Shown in pieces: positions 1-5,458 of a stretch of 5,458 bases of DNA; position 1 is the stretch's first letter; every line of letters starts with the position of its first letter. The translations under genes and the position numbers were made by a program. The stretch is taken from assembly GCA_937926415.1 (NCBI GenBank), contig CALBAF010000379.1, forward strand, positions 1-5,458. Direction: 5' to 3'. This DNA is from an uncultured Actinomyces sp. Its GTDB lineage: Bacteria > Actinomycetota > Actinomycetes > Actinomycetales > Actinomycetaceae. The notes beneath the pieces are model-generated. The model saw only the letters and a program-made list of their open reading frames with translations, was not told the DNA's origin and did no database searches.

Positions 1-219
1 GATGACGAGGCCGTGGGGCTCGCCCTCGGCCAGGCGCGGTAGGACCTCGGCCTCCCAGCGCGCGGCCATCTGCTTCGTCGTCTCAGAGGGTACGGCCAGG
101 GTCAGGAACGTGGCGGGCAGATCGAAGGTGGAGTGCGCGTTGACGCGGCCAACCCAGCCCAGGCCGCGGGGGTCGCCGACGCCCGCGACGAGCTCGTCTC
201 CGATGAAGCAGATCCGCAT
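1..219 (-). CDS. GDSL/SGNH-hydrolase-like protein, N-terminal 73 residues (truncated by window edge)
   Basis: The 73 visible codons begin MRICFIGDEL and continue VAGVGDPRGLGWVGRV, the block I region of an SGNH-fold (GDSL lipase/esterase) protein: a short beta strand, the GD-x-L turn, then the GxGD and GW segments. A later stretch, LAVPSETTKQMAARWEAE (residues 41-58), matches the block II strand and the following helix. Canonical members are hydrolases whose nucleophile is the Ser of GDS. Here that position (residue 9) is Glu and the usual block II Gly is Ala (residue 42), so a serine-esterase mechanism cannot be assumed. Blocks III and V, with the Asn and Asp/His residues, lie outside the window. 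No signal peptide or membrane segment is visible, suggesting a cytoplasmic protein. The ATG at 219 is chosen because AAGGA lies 5 nt upstream and the fold starts immediately. It lies 51 nt behind kgd on the same strand and may be co-transcribed. The fold assignment is fairly sure; substrate and activity are unknown. Confidence 0.8.
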   Translation of the reverse strand, partial: MRICFIGDELVAGVGDPRGLGWVGRVNAHSTFDLPATFLTLAVPSETTKQMAARWEAEVLPRLAEGEPHGLVI

Positions 220-242
220 GGTGTTCCTTTCCGGTGCCTCCT
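220..242 (-). promoter_or_regulatory. Ribosome binding region of the GDSL-like gene (two SD-like motifs)
   Basis: Read on the minus strand, AAAGGAA (230-224) ends 5 nt before the ATG at 219, a well-placed Shine-Dalgarno that fixes this start. A second, perfect AGGAGG (242-237) lies 17 nt from the ATG, too far for normal initiation, and no ATG, GTG or TTG follows it at a usable distance. It could act as a standby site or be chance. The clear SD here contrasts with kgd, which has none at usable spacing. Confidence 0.6.
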
Positions 243-261
243 GCGCCCCCTGTGGGAGCGC
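243..261 (-). other. Intercistronic hairpin between kgd and the GDSL-like gene
   Basis: In the minus-strand transcript GCGCUCCC, loop ACA, GGGGGCGC forms an 8-bp stem with one U-G wobble and otherwise G-C pairs. It begins 9 nt after the kgd stop codon. No U-tract follows: the next bases are AGGAGG. A canonical intrinsic terminator is therefore not supported. A 3'-end stabiliser of kgd mRNA, a partial terminator, or a structure affecting initiation of the next gene are the alternatives. Confidence 0.4.
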
Positions 262-270
262 TGGCCCTCG

Positions 271-3200
271 TTAGCCTTCGAAGGCCTGCGCAATAAGGGT
301 AGCTGCTTGCTCCTTGTGAAGCGAGGCACGTCCCGCTGCGGTCGTCGCCGACTCGGGTCGAGAGACCACGCGGACCGGGCGTCCCAGCGACGGGAAGAGA
401 TTGAGCGCCAGGTGCGGCCACGCGCCCTGGTTGCGAGGCTCGTCCTGCACCCAGGTCACCGACGCGTTCGGGTACTGGGCCAGTGCCTCGGCAACCTCGG
501 CCTCGGGCAGCGGGTAGAGCTGCTCCAGGCGAATGATCGCCGTCGACGTGTCGGTGCGTTGTTCGCGCTCCTTGACGAGGTCGTAGTAGAGGCGGCCCGA
601 GCACAGCAGGACGCGCGTCACCGACGACGGATCGGTGATCGTGGAGTCGCCGATGACCGGCTGGAAGCCGCCCGAGGTGAACTCGTCGAGGTGAGAGGAC
701 GCGGCCGACAGGCGCAGCAGCTGCTTGGGTGTGAACGCGATGAGCGGCTTGCGCGGGCGCTTGTAGGCCTGCGTGCGCAGCATGTGGAAGTAGTTAGCCG
801 GAGTGGAGGGCTGGACGATCCACATGTTGTCCTCGGCGGCGAGCTGCAGGTAGCGCTCGATGCGCGCGCTCGAGTGGTCGGGGCCCTGGCCCTCGTAGCC
901 GTGGGGGAGGAGCATGACGAGCGAGGAACGCTGGCCCCACTTCTGCTCCGCCGAGCATACGAACTCGTCGATGACGGTTTGTGCGCCGTTCGCGAAGTCG
1001 CCGAACTGAGCCTCCCAGATCGTCAGGGTCTCGGGGCTCTCCACCGAGTAGCCGTAGTCGAAGGCCAGCACGCCGTACTCGCTCAGCGGGGAGTTCCACA
1101 CGTCGAAGCGCGCCTGGTTTTCCGTGAGGAAACGCAGCGGTGTGAACTCTCGGCCGTCGTTCGCGTCGTGCAGGATCGCGTGACGCTGGACGAAGGTCGC
1201 GCGGCCCACGTCCTCGCCGGACAGGCGCACGCCGGTGCCCTCCATGAGGAGTGTTCCGAAAGCCAGGAGCTCCGCAAAGCCCCAGTCGATCGGCTTGTTG
1301 CCCAGCGCCATCTCCAGGCGACGCTCGCACAGCTGACGCAGCTTCGGGTGGGGCTCGAAGCCCTCCGGGAAGCGCGTGTGCGCGCGGCCGATGCGGCGCA
1401 GCTGCTTGGCGGGGGCCGCGGACGTCCAGCCGATCATCATGCCGATGCCGGGCATCTGGGACTCCGGCATGGTCCATTCCTCGTCAGGGGATTCCCCGGC
1501 CTCGCCCACGCCGGCCGTGAGCGCAGGGTCGTGCGTGCGGCTACCTGGGTTGATCTCGGACACCGAGGAGGCGCCGCCCGCGCGGGTCTCCTCAAGGATG
1601 CGCCCGAGCTCCGCCTCGTACTGTGCGATCGACTGGCGGGCCTCGTCCTCGGTGAGCTGGCCGCGACCCACGAGGCCGCGGATGTACACGGCGCGCGTGG
1701 AGGGGATGCGGTCAATGAGGGAGTACATAACGGGCTGGGTCATCGACGGGTCGTCGCCCTCGTTGTGACCGCGGCGGCGGTAGCACACCATGTCGATGAT
1801 GACGTCCTTGTGGAAGGCGTTGCGGTACTCGAAGGCCAGGTGTGCGCAGCGGATGACGGCCTCGGGGTCATCCGCGTTGACGTGCAGGATCGGGACCTGC
1901 AGGCCCTTGGCCAGGTCGGTCGCGTAGCCGGTGGAGCGGCCCTGCGTCGGGCCGGTCGTGAAGCCGATCTGGTTGTTGACGATCACGTGGATCGTGCCGC
2001 CGGTCTTGTAACCCTCGAGCTGGGAGAGGTTGAAGGTCTCCTGGACGACGCCCTGGCCGATGAAGGCCGCGTCGCCGTGAATGAGGATCGGGATGATCGG
2101 CAGATCCGGGTCGCCCAGGTGCTCCTGCTTGGCGCGCACGATGCCCTCCAGGACGCCGTCCGCGGCCTCCAGGTGCGAGGGGTTGGCGGCCATGTAGACC
2201 TTCGTGGCCAGGCCGTCGTCGAGGGAGTACACGCCCCACGTGCCCAGGTGGTACTTGACGTCGCCCGAGCCCTGGACGGAATTGGGCATGTAGTTGCCCT
2301 CGAACTCGTCGAAGATCTGCGCGTAGGACTTGCCCGCGATGTTGGCCAGCACGTTGAGGCGGCCGCGGTGCGCCATGCCGATGGCGACCTCGTGGATGCC
2401 GGTGCGCGCCGAGTCAGCAAGGATGTGGTCGAGCAGCGGAATCAGGGACTCGCCGCCCTCGAGGGAGAAACGCTTCTGCCCCATGAACTTGGTCTGCAGG
2501 AACTCCTCGAAGGCCTCGGCGCGGATGAGGGTGCCCAGGATGTGGCGCTGCGCCTCGGGGGAGGGGGCCTCGTAGGGGCGCTCGATGCGCTGCTGGACCC
2601 AGGCGCGCTGCTCGGGGTCCTGGATGTGCATGTATTCGATGCCGACCGTGCGCGTGTAGGTGTCGTGCAGGCGCGTGAGGATGTCGCGCAGCAGCATCTG
2701 GTCGGAGCCGCCAAAACCGCCGGTGGGGAAGGGACGATCCAGGTCCCACACGCTCAGGCCGTAGGACGACAGATCGAGGTCGGGGTGGCGACGCACGCGG
2801 TAGGCCAGCGGGTCGGTGTCGGCGGCGAGGTGGCCGCGCGAACGGTAGGCGTGGATGAGCTCCGCGATGCGCGCGGGCTTGCCCTTTTCGTGGTTCGGGT
2901 CGTAGTCGTAGTCCGCTTCCCACGCGTAGGGACGCGCGGGAACGTGCATCGATGTGAAGACGCGCTCGTAGAAGCCGTCGCGGCCCGAGAGCTTGGTATC
3001 CACCAGGGCCAGCAGGCGGCCCGACGCCGCACCCTGGATGATGCGGTGGTCGTAGGTGGAGGAGAAGAACATGGTCTTGCCAATGCCGAGTGCGGCCAGG
3101 CGCTTGGGGGAGACGCCGCGGAATTCCGCCGGGTAGTCGGTGGCGCCCACGCCGATGATGAGGCCCTGGCCGACCATGAGACGCGGCACGGACGTGGTGG

Positions 3201-4185
3201 TGCCCAGCGTGCCCGGGTTCGTCAGGGTGACGGACGCGCCCTGGAAGTCGGCGGTGGTCAGCGTGGCCGTGCGGGCGCGTGCCACCAGATCCTGGTAGGC
3301 GTCGACGAACTCGGCGAAGGTGAGGGTGTCGGCGTCGTGGATGACGGGGACCTTCAGGGAGTGGTTGCCCTGCGCGTCGGCCACGTCGATGGCCAGGCCG
3401 AAACCGATGTGCGCGAGCTGCTCGACGGCGGGCTTGCCGCCTTCGAGTACGTAGCGCACGTTCAGGTCGGGCATCTCGCACAGCGCCTCCACCAGGGCGT
3501 AACCGATGAGGTGGGTAAAGGAGACCTTGCCGCCGACCGTGCGCGCCAGGTGCGCGTTGATGAGGGCGCGGTTTTCGATGAGGAGCTTGGCCGGGATCTG
3601 GCGCTGGGAGGTGGCCGTGGGGATGGAGAGCGAGGCCTCCATGTGCTTGGCGGTTGCGCGCGCGGCGGACTTGAGGATGTGCAGTTCGTCGTGCGAGGGG
3701 GCGCCCTGGAAGAGCGTGAAGGCCGCGCGCCCGTGGTGCTGGCGGGTGTAGGGGCTGGTGGCCTCCGCGACGGCGGCGGGAGGTGCGGGTGGGAGGTCGG
3801 AACGCGTCACCGAGACGACGTGTGCGTGTTGGGTGGCGGCCGCCTCGGCCTCGTCCTCTTCGATGTCGAGGGTCGGCGGGGTGACCGAGACGGGAGCGAT
3901 GGGGTCAACGGGGGCCGCAGCATTGACCGACGAGGCCGGGGTGGGCTCCATCGTTGAGGGAGAACCCTCGGGGATGTCGGGACGCTTGGCGCGTAGCTGC
4001 GGGGGAGCGGACTCGGTCGAGAAATAGGCACGCCAGGAGGGATCCAGGAGCTGTGGATCGCGCTCGTAGAGGTCTCGCATCTTCGCGATGTACCACTGCG
4101 GATCGGGCTGGGAAGCGGTGGGAGTGGGCACGTATTCCTCCGTAAGTGTCGCGCCGCGCGCATGGGCAAAATCCTGCGCGGCCAT
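271..4185 (-). CDS. kgd: Multifunctional 2-oxoglutarate decarboxylase/dehydrogenase E1 with fused succinyltransferase (E2-like) domain
   Basis: This is a complete 1304-residue cytoplasmic enzyme of the Kgd/OdhA family, the thiamine diphosphate-dependent component that decarboxylates 2-oxoglutarate in the TCA cycle. It can yield succinic semialdehyde or, with lipoyl and E3 partners, succinyl-CoA. Domains in order: an E1o N-terminal segment (about 28-56, WYIAKMRDLYERDP, DPSWRAYF); a Pro/Ala/Glu-rich linker (about 57-160); an E2-type acyltransferase domain (about 170-400) with catalytic His380 in TYDHRIIQG; the E1 region (about 420 to the end). E1 landmarks are GMAHRGRLNVLAN (603-615), NPSHLE (668-673), the thiamine diphosphate/Mg motif GDAAF...VNNQIGFTT (704-744), CYRRRGHNEGD (801-811), HGYEGQGPDHSSAR (1095-1108) and DEPRNQG (1248-1254). 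As in other Kgd proteins, E2 Asp of DHRxxDG is Gln and there is no lipoyl domain, so a separate lipoylated E2 must take part. It is somewhat longer than the roughly 1230-1260 residues of mycobacterial and corynebacterial homologs, from the linker and a loop around 869-928. The frame stays open upstream to 4395, but codons above 4185 have no family resemblance; the ATG at 4185 also sits just behind a promoter. FHA-protein (GarA/OdhI) control is known in the family; no partner is in the window. Confidence 0.97.
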   Translation of the reverse strand: MAAQDFAHARGATLTEEYVPTPTASQPDPQWYIAKMRDLYERDPQLLDPSWRAYFSTESAPPQLRAKRPDIPEGSPSTMEPTPASSVNAAAPVDPIAPVSVTPPTLDIEEDEAEAAATQHAHVVSVTRSDLPPAPPAAVAEATSPYTRQHHGRAAFTLFQGAPSHDELHILKSAARATAKHMEASLSIPTATSQRQIPAKLLIENRALINAHLARTVGGKVSFTHLIGYALVEALCEMPDLNVRYVLEGGKPAVEQLAHIGFGLAIDVADAQGNHSLKVPVIHDADTLTFAEFVDAYQDLVARARTATLTTADFQGASVTLTNPGTLGTTTSVPRLMVGQGLIIGVGATDYPAEFRGVSPKRLAALGIGKTMFFSSTYDHRIIQGAASGRLLALVDTKLSGRDGFYERVFTSMHVPARPYAWEADYDYDPNHEKGKPARIAELIHAYRSRGHLAADTDPLAYRVRRHPDLDLSSYGLSVWDLDRPFPTGGFGGSDQMLLRDILTRLHDTYTRTVGIEYMHIQDPEQRAWVQQRIERPYEAPSPEAQRHILGTLIRAEAFEEFLQTKFMGQKRFSLEGGESLIPLLDHILADSARTGIHEVAIGMAHRGRLNVLANIAGKSYAQIFDEFEGNYMPNSVQGSGDVKYHLGTWGVYSLDDGLATKVYMAANPSHLEAADGVLEGIVRAKQEHLGDPDLPIIPILIHGDAAFIGQGVVQETFNLSQLEGYKTGGTIHVIVNNQIGFTTGPTQGRSTGYATDLAKGLQVPILHVNADDPEAVIRCAHLAFEYRNAFHKDVIIDMVCYRRRGHNEGDDPSMTQPVMYSLIDRIPSTRAVYIRGLVGRGQLTEDEARQSIAQYEAELGRILEETRAGGASSVSEINPGSRTHDPALTAGVGEAGESPDEEWTMPESQMPGIGMMIGWTSAAPAKQLRRIGRAHTRFPEGFEPHPKLRQLCERRLEMALGNKPIDWGFAELLAFGTLLMEGTGVRLSGEDVGRATFVQRHAILHDANDGREFTPLRFLTENQARFDVWNSPLSEYGVLAFDYGYSVESPETLTIWEAQFGDFANGAQTVIDEFVCSAEQKWGQRSSLVMLLPHGYEGQGPDHSSARIERYLQLAAEDNMWIVQPSTPANYFHMLRTQAYKRPRKPLIAFTPKQLLRLSAASSHLDEFTSGGFQPVIGDSTITDPSSVTRVLLCSGRLYYDLVKEREQRTDTSTAIIRLEQLYPLPEAEVAEALAQYPNASVTWVQDEPRNQGAWPHLALNLFPSLGRPVRVVSRPESATTAAGRASLHKEQAATLIAQAFEG

Positions 4186-4223
4186 ACCTTGACAATCGTA
4201 CCGCCGCGTGACGGTCTTCACGA
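4186..4223 (-). promoter_or_regulatory. Putative near-leaderless promoter of kgd
   Basis: On the minus strand TACGAT (4200-4195) matches the actinobacterial -10 pattern TANNNT. Only 9 nt separate it from the kgd ATG at 4185, so a start site 7-10 nt downstream would give a leader of 0-3 nt. The only SD-like bases, AAGG (4190-4187), are 1 nt from the ATG, too close to work as an SD, which supports leaderless translation. At 17-18 bp spacing the -35 position reads TCGTGA or TTCGTG, a weak match. No transcription data are available, so this is a motif-based call. Confidence 0.45.
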
Positions 4224-4229
4224 AACCTG

Positions 4230-4248
4230 GTACACCTTTGGCGTGTAC
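4230..4248. promoter_or_regulatory. Perfect dyad GTACAC-N7-GTGTAC, possible operator
   Basis: GTACAC (4230-4235) and GTGTAC (4243-4248) are exact inverted repeats around a 7-bp spacer, 19 bp in all, a size typical of sites for dimeric helix-turn-helix regulators. It lies about 42-60 bp upstream of the presumed kgd start site, just beyond the -35 position, and about 105-120 bp upstream of the divergent promoter. That placement suits an activator of kgd or a regulator of both directions. I cannot match it to a known regulator; it could be chance. Confidence 0.35.
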
Positions 4249-4263
4249 TTCAAGGGCCTTTGG
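4235..4263. repeat. CCTTTGG direct repeat, 22-bp period
   Basis: CCTTTGG occurs at 4235-4241 and again at 4257-4263. The 22-bp offset is about two helical turns, so the two copies face the same side of the DNA. The first copy overlaps the centre of the GTACAC-N7-GTGTAC dyad. Repeats this short can arise by chance; the value is in their position inside a compact divergent promoter region. Confidence 0.25.
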
Positions 4264-4273
4264 TCCGTTGAAG
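4248..4273. promoter_or_regulatory. Second dyad CTTCAA-N14-TTGAAG
   Basis: CTTCAA (4248-4253) and TTGAAG (4268-4273) are exact inverted repeats with a 14-bp spacer that contains the second CCTTTGG copy. It shares base 4248 with the upstream GTACAC/GTGTAC dyad. It is too far from either putative start site to be part of a transcript leader, so a protein site is more likely than an RNA hairpin. Support is weak. Confidence 0.25.
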
Positions 4274-4315
4274 AATGATTGTTGGCACATGCCTCGCGGT
4301 GTGTGGAAATGCGCG

Positions 4316-4353
4316 CTGGGAGAGGCGGGCTGGGCCGCTAGACTGTAACCATC
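4316..4353 (+). promoter_or_regulatory. Putative near-leaderless promoter for the small ORF and CNNM-type gene
   Basis: TAGACT (4339-4344) fits TANNNT and is followed, after exactly 9 nt, by the ATG at 4354, the same geometry as at the divergent kgd promoter. At 17-bp spacing the -35 position reads CTGGGA, which is poor. A start at A4351 or A4354 would leave 3 or 0 nt before the small ORF and a leader of about 98-101 nt before the CNNM-type ATG at 4452. No purine-rich SD lies at a usable distance before 4354. Confidence 0.45.
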
Positions 4354-4455
4354 ATGGACTGCGACACTGCCGGCTTTATCGCCGCTCTTTCTCACCCCTC
4401 CTCCGTGCGCGTACCCGCGAGGCGCCCCGGCCTCGTCGAGGGGGCCATGCGATGA
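4354..4455 (+). CDS. Putative 33-residue leader peptide overlapping the CNNM-type gene by ATGA
   Basis: An ATG 9 nt downstream of a -10-like TAGACT opens 33 codons starting MDCDTAGFIAAL and ending GLVEGAMR. Its TGA (4453-4455) overlaps the ATG of the next gene (4452-4454) as ATGA, a classic arrangement for termination-reinitiation coupling. The peptide has two Asp and one Cys at the N-terminus, three Pro (15, 21, 25), an Arg-rich stretch near 19-24, no membrane segment and no family I recognise. Its likely role is in cis: delivering ribosomes to, and unfolding, the start region of the downstream gene. Poly-cysteine leaderless leader peptides are known in mycobacteria, but only one Cys is present here. 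It could equally be an untranslated leader that happens to be open; 33 codons is short enough for chance. Confidence 0.4.
   Translation: MDCDTAGFIAALSHPSSVRVPARRPGLVEGAMR
4421..4446 (+). promoter_or_regulatory. SD of the CNNM-type gene within a predicted hairpin
   Basis: GAGGGGG (4438-4444) ends 7 nt before the ATG at 4452 and is the obvious SD. Upstream GGC (4421-4423) and CCCC (4425-4428) can pair with GCC (4444-4446) and GGGG (4440-4443), leaving G4424 bulged and an 11-nt loop, so most of the SD would be base-paired. A second exact complement to the SD, CCCCTC, lies at 4395-4400. Both partners are inside the small ORF, so a ribosome translating it would disrupt either pairing. Confidence 0.45.
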
Positions 4456-5458
4456 CGACCGCCTTCATGCTTCTGCTCGGCATCGTCCTGACCGCCGGCA
4501 CCTTCGTCTTCGTCTCCGCCGAGTTTTCTCTCGTTGCGGTCGATCAGGCCGTCCTCGAGAAGAAGGCTGAGGAAGGGGACCGCGGCGCCGCCTCCGTCCT
4601 GCGCGCCACCCGCACCCTGTCCACCCAGCTGTCGGGCGCGCAGGTGGGCATCACGCTGACCACGATCCTGCTCGGCTATACGACGCAGAGCGCGCTCGCG
4701 GGCCTGCTGGAGGACCTGCTCGGGTCGGTGGGCCTCGCCTGGGGGCTGGCCACCGGCATCGCGGCATTCGTGGCAGCCGCCTTCATCAACGTCTTCTCGA
4801 TGCTCTTCGGCGAGCTCGTTCCCAAGAACCTCGCCCTGGCGCACCCCCTGGCCACCGCCGTGCGCGTCGTGCCCTTCCAGATGGCCTTCACCGCCGTCGC
4901 GCGCCCCGTCATCTGGGTGCTCGGTGGAACCGCGAACTGGGTGCTCGCCCGCATGGGCATCGAGCCCCAGGAGGAGATCTCCTCGGCGCGCTCCGCCTCC
5001 GAGCTGACCGCCCTCGTTGAGCACTCTGTCGAAGAGGGCACCTTCGATATGTCGACGGCCGACCTCTTCGTCAACACGATCCGCATGTCCACCCTCAGCG
5101 CCGCCGACGTCATGACCGACCGCGGCCGCCTGCACACCCTCAGCGAGGGCGACAGCGCCCAGGACGTTCTCGACCTGGCACGCGAAACGGGACACTCCCG
5201 ATTCCCCGTGATCGGGGACGACTCCGACGACATCCTCGGCCTGGTCTCGCTGCGCCGCGCGGTCGCCGTGCCCGCCGATCGTCGCGCCGAGGTCCCCGTT
5301 ATCTCCTCGTCCCTCATGACCGACGCGCCCTCGGTCCCCGAGACCGTGCCGATCGGCCCCCTCATGGTCCAGCTGCGCGATGAGGGCCTGCAGATGGCCG
5401 TCGTCGTCGACGAGTACGGCGGCGTCTCCGGCATCGTCACCCTCGAGGACGTCGTCGA
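4452..5458 (+). CDS. CNNM / HlyC-CorC family membrane protein with CBS pair (3' end outside window)
   Basis: The 335 visible residues form an integral membrane protein of the DUF21 (CNNM) family, often labelled 'hemolysin family protein'. Family members are implicated in Mg2+ or divalent-cation export and homeostasis; a haemolytic role is not implied. The DUF21 domain (about 1-170) starts with a hydrophobic helix ending FVSAEFSLVAV (20-30), then SGAQVGITLTTILLGY (61-76), a helix at about 93-118 and the conserved FGELVPKNLALAHP (119-132), and a further hydrophobic stretch at about 140-160. A linker (about 171-215) leads to CBS 1 (about 216-275, with SRFPVIG and ILGLVSLR) and CBS 2 (about 286 on, with MAVVVDEYGGVSGIVTLEDVV), which is cut off; the CorC_HlyC C-terminal domain, if present, is beyond the edge. 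ATG 4452 is chosen because no ATG, GTG or TTG lies in frame between it and the putative promoter, an SD sits 7 nt away and the DUF21 helix begins at once. No frameshift is seen. It diverges from kgd and overlaps a small ORF by 4 nt. Family call is firm; transported ion is not determined. Confidence 0.93.
   Translation, partial: MTTAFMLLLGIVLTAGTFVFVSAEFSLVAVDQAVLEKKAEEGDRGAASVLRATRTLSTQLSGAQVGITLTTILLGYTTQSALAGLLEDLLGSVGLAWGLATGIAAFVAAAFINVFSMLFGELVPKNLALAHPLATAVRVVPFQMAFTAVARPVIWVLGGTANWVLARMGIEPQEEISSARSASELTALVEHSVEEGTFDMSTADLFVNTIRMSTLSAADVMTDRGRLHTLSEGDSAQDVLDLARETGHSRFPVIGDDSDDILGLVSLRRAVAVPADRRAEVPVISSSLMTDAPSVPETVPIGPLMVQLRDEGLQMAVVVDEYGGVSGIVTLEDVV

Noticed and set aside
243..261. 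Rho-independent terminator after kgd
   Set aside because: The stem is good but is followed by AGGAGGC rather than a U-run, so the intrinsic terminator criterion fails.
83..604. Minus-strand frame spanning the end of kgd and the GDSL-like gene
   Set aside because: It is out of frame with both real genes, rich in Arg/Pro/Gly, and crosses the kgd stop and the intercistronic gap.
133..3957. A 1274-codon open reading frame on the plus strand, antisense to nearly all of kgd
   Set aside because: It mirrors kgd codon by codon. In GC-rich genes with G/C third positions the antisense frame often stays open. The translation is Arg/Val/Gly-rich, low in complexity and matches no family I know, while the minus-strand product is an unmistakable complete enzyme.
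4284..4293. Short palindrome GGCA-CA-TGCC in the intergenic region
   Set aside because: Four-base arms are expected by chance in a region of this size and it sits at no telling position.
4186..4395. 70-codon in-frame N-terminal extension of kgd starting at 4395
   Set aside because: The extension has no resemblance to Kgd N-termini, crosses the divergent promoter region and dyads, and would overlap the plus-strand leader. The ATG at 4185 sits just behind a -10-like element and precedes the conserved E1o N-terminal segment.
4354..4452. Metal riboswitch (M-box or yybP-ykoY type) ahead of the CNNM-type gene
   Set aside because: The predicted leader is only about 100 nt, is open as a small ORF, and I see none of the conserved elements of those classes.
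4392..5440. Long minus-strand frames (4392-5195 and 4676-5440) opposite the CNNM-type gene
   Set aside because: They are antisense shadows of a well-supported membrane protein gene, with biased composition and no recognisable domains.
1..5458. CRISPR arrays, tRNA/rRNA genes, insertion sequences, phage or defence genes
   Set aside because: No repeat-spacer pattern, no tRNA-like cloverleaf, no transposase-like coding region and no terminal inverted repeats were seen; coding bias is uniform across the three main genes, with no sign of recent transfer.

Overview
The window reads as a piece of chromosome from a high-GC Gram-positive bacterium (Actinomycetota). The evidence is strong G/C bias at third codon positions and, above all, a single-chain 2-oxoglutarate decarboxylase/dehydrogenase (Kgd/OdhA) with an E2-like succinyltransferase domain fused ahead of the E1 domain, an architecture typical of actinobacteria. 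Two short promoters of the TANNNT type sit almost on top of start codons, which also fits a lineage where leaderless mRNAs are common. A member of the Actinomycetaceae (Actinomyces/Schaalia-like) is my guess from general resemblance; the sequence alone does not prove it.

Layout, left to right. Positions 1-219 (minus strand) hold the first 73 codons of a GDSL/SGNH-hydrolase-like gene that runs off the left edge; its block I reads GDEL instead of GDSL, so the usual serine nucleophile is absent. A 51-nt gap (220-270) carries a hairpin and two Shine-Dalgarno-like motifs. Positions 271-4185 (minus strand) are the complete kgd gene, 1304 residues. Positions 4186-4353 form a 168-bp divergent intergenic region with a putative promoter at each end and two overlapping perfect dyads plus a CCTTTGG direct repeat between them. 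From 4354 on the plus strand a 33-codon small ORF appears to be translated from its very 5' end and overlaps, by ATGA, a CNNM/HlyC-CorC family membrane protein gene (4452 to the right edge, truncated inside its second CBS domain).

How it fits together. kgd supplies the 2-oxoglutarate step of the TCA cycle, and the GDSL-like gene behind it could be read through from the same promoter. The divergent CNNM-type gene belongs to a family linked to Mg2+/divalent cation transport; nothing in the sequence ties it functionally to kgd except the shared regulatory region. The genes are ordinary housekeeping types and I see no new multi-gene system. The parts that merit a second look are regulatory: the small ORF with stop/start overlap whose downstream SD is buried in a predicted hairpin, the matched near-leaderless promoters, the dyads, and the serine-less GDSL homolog.
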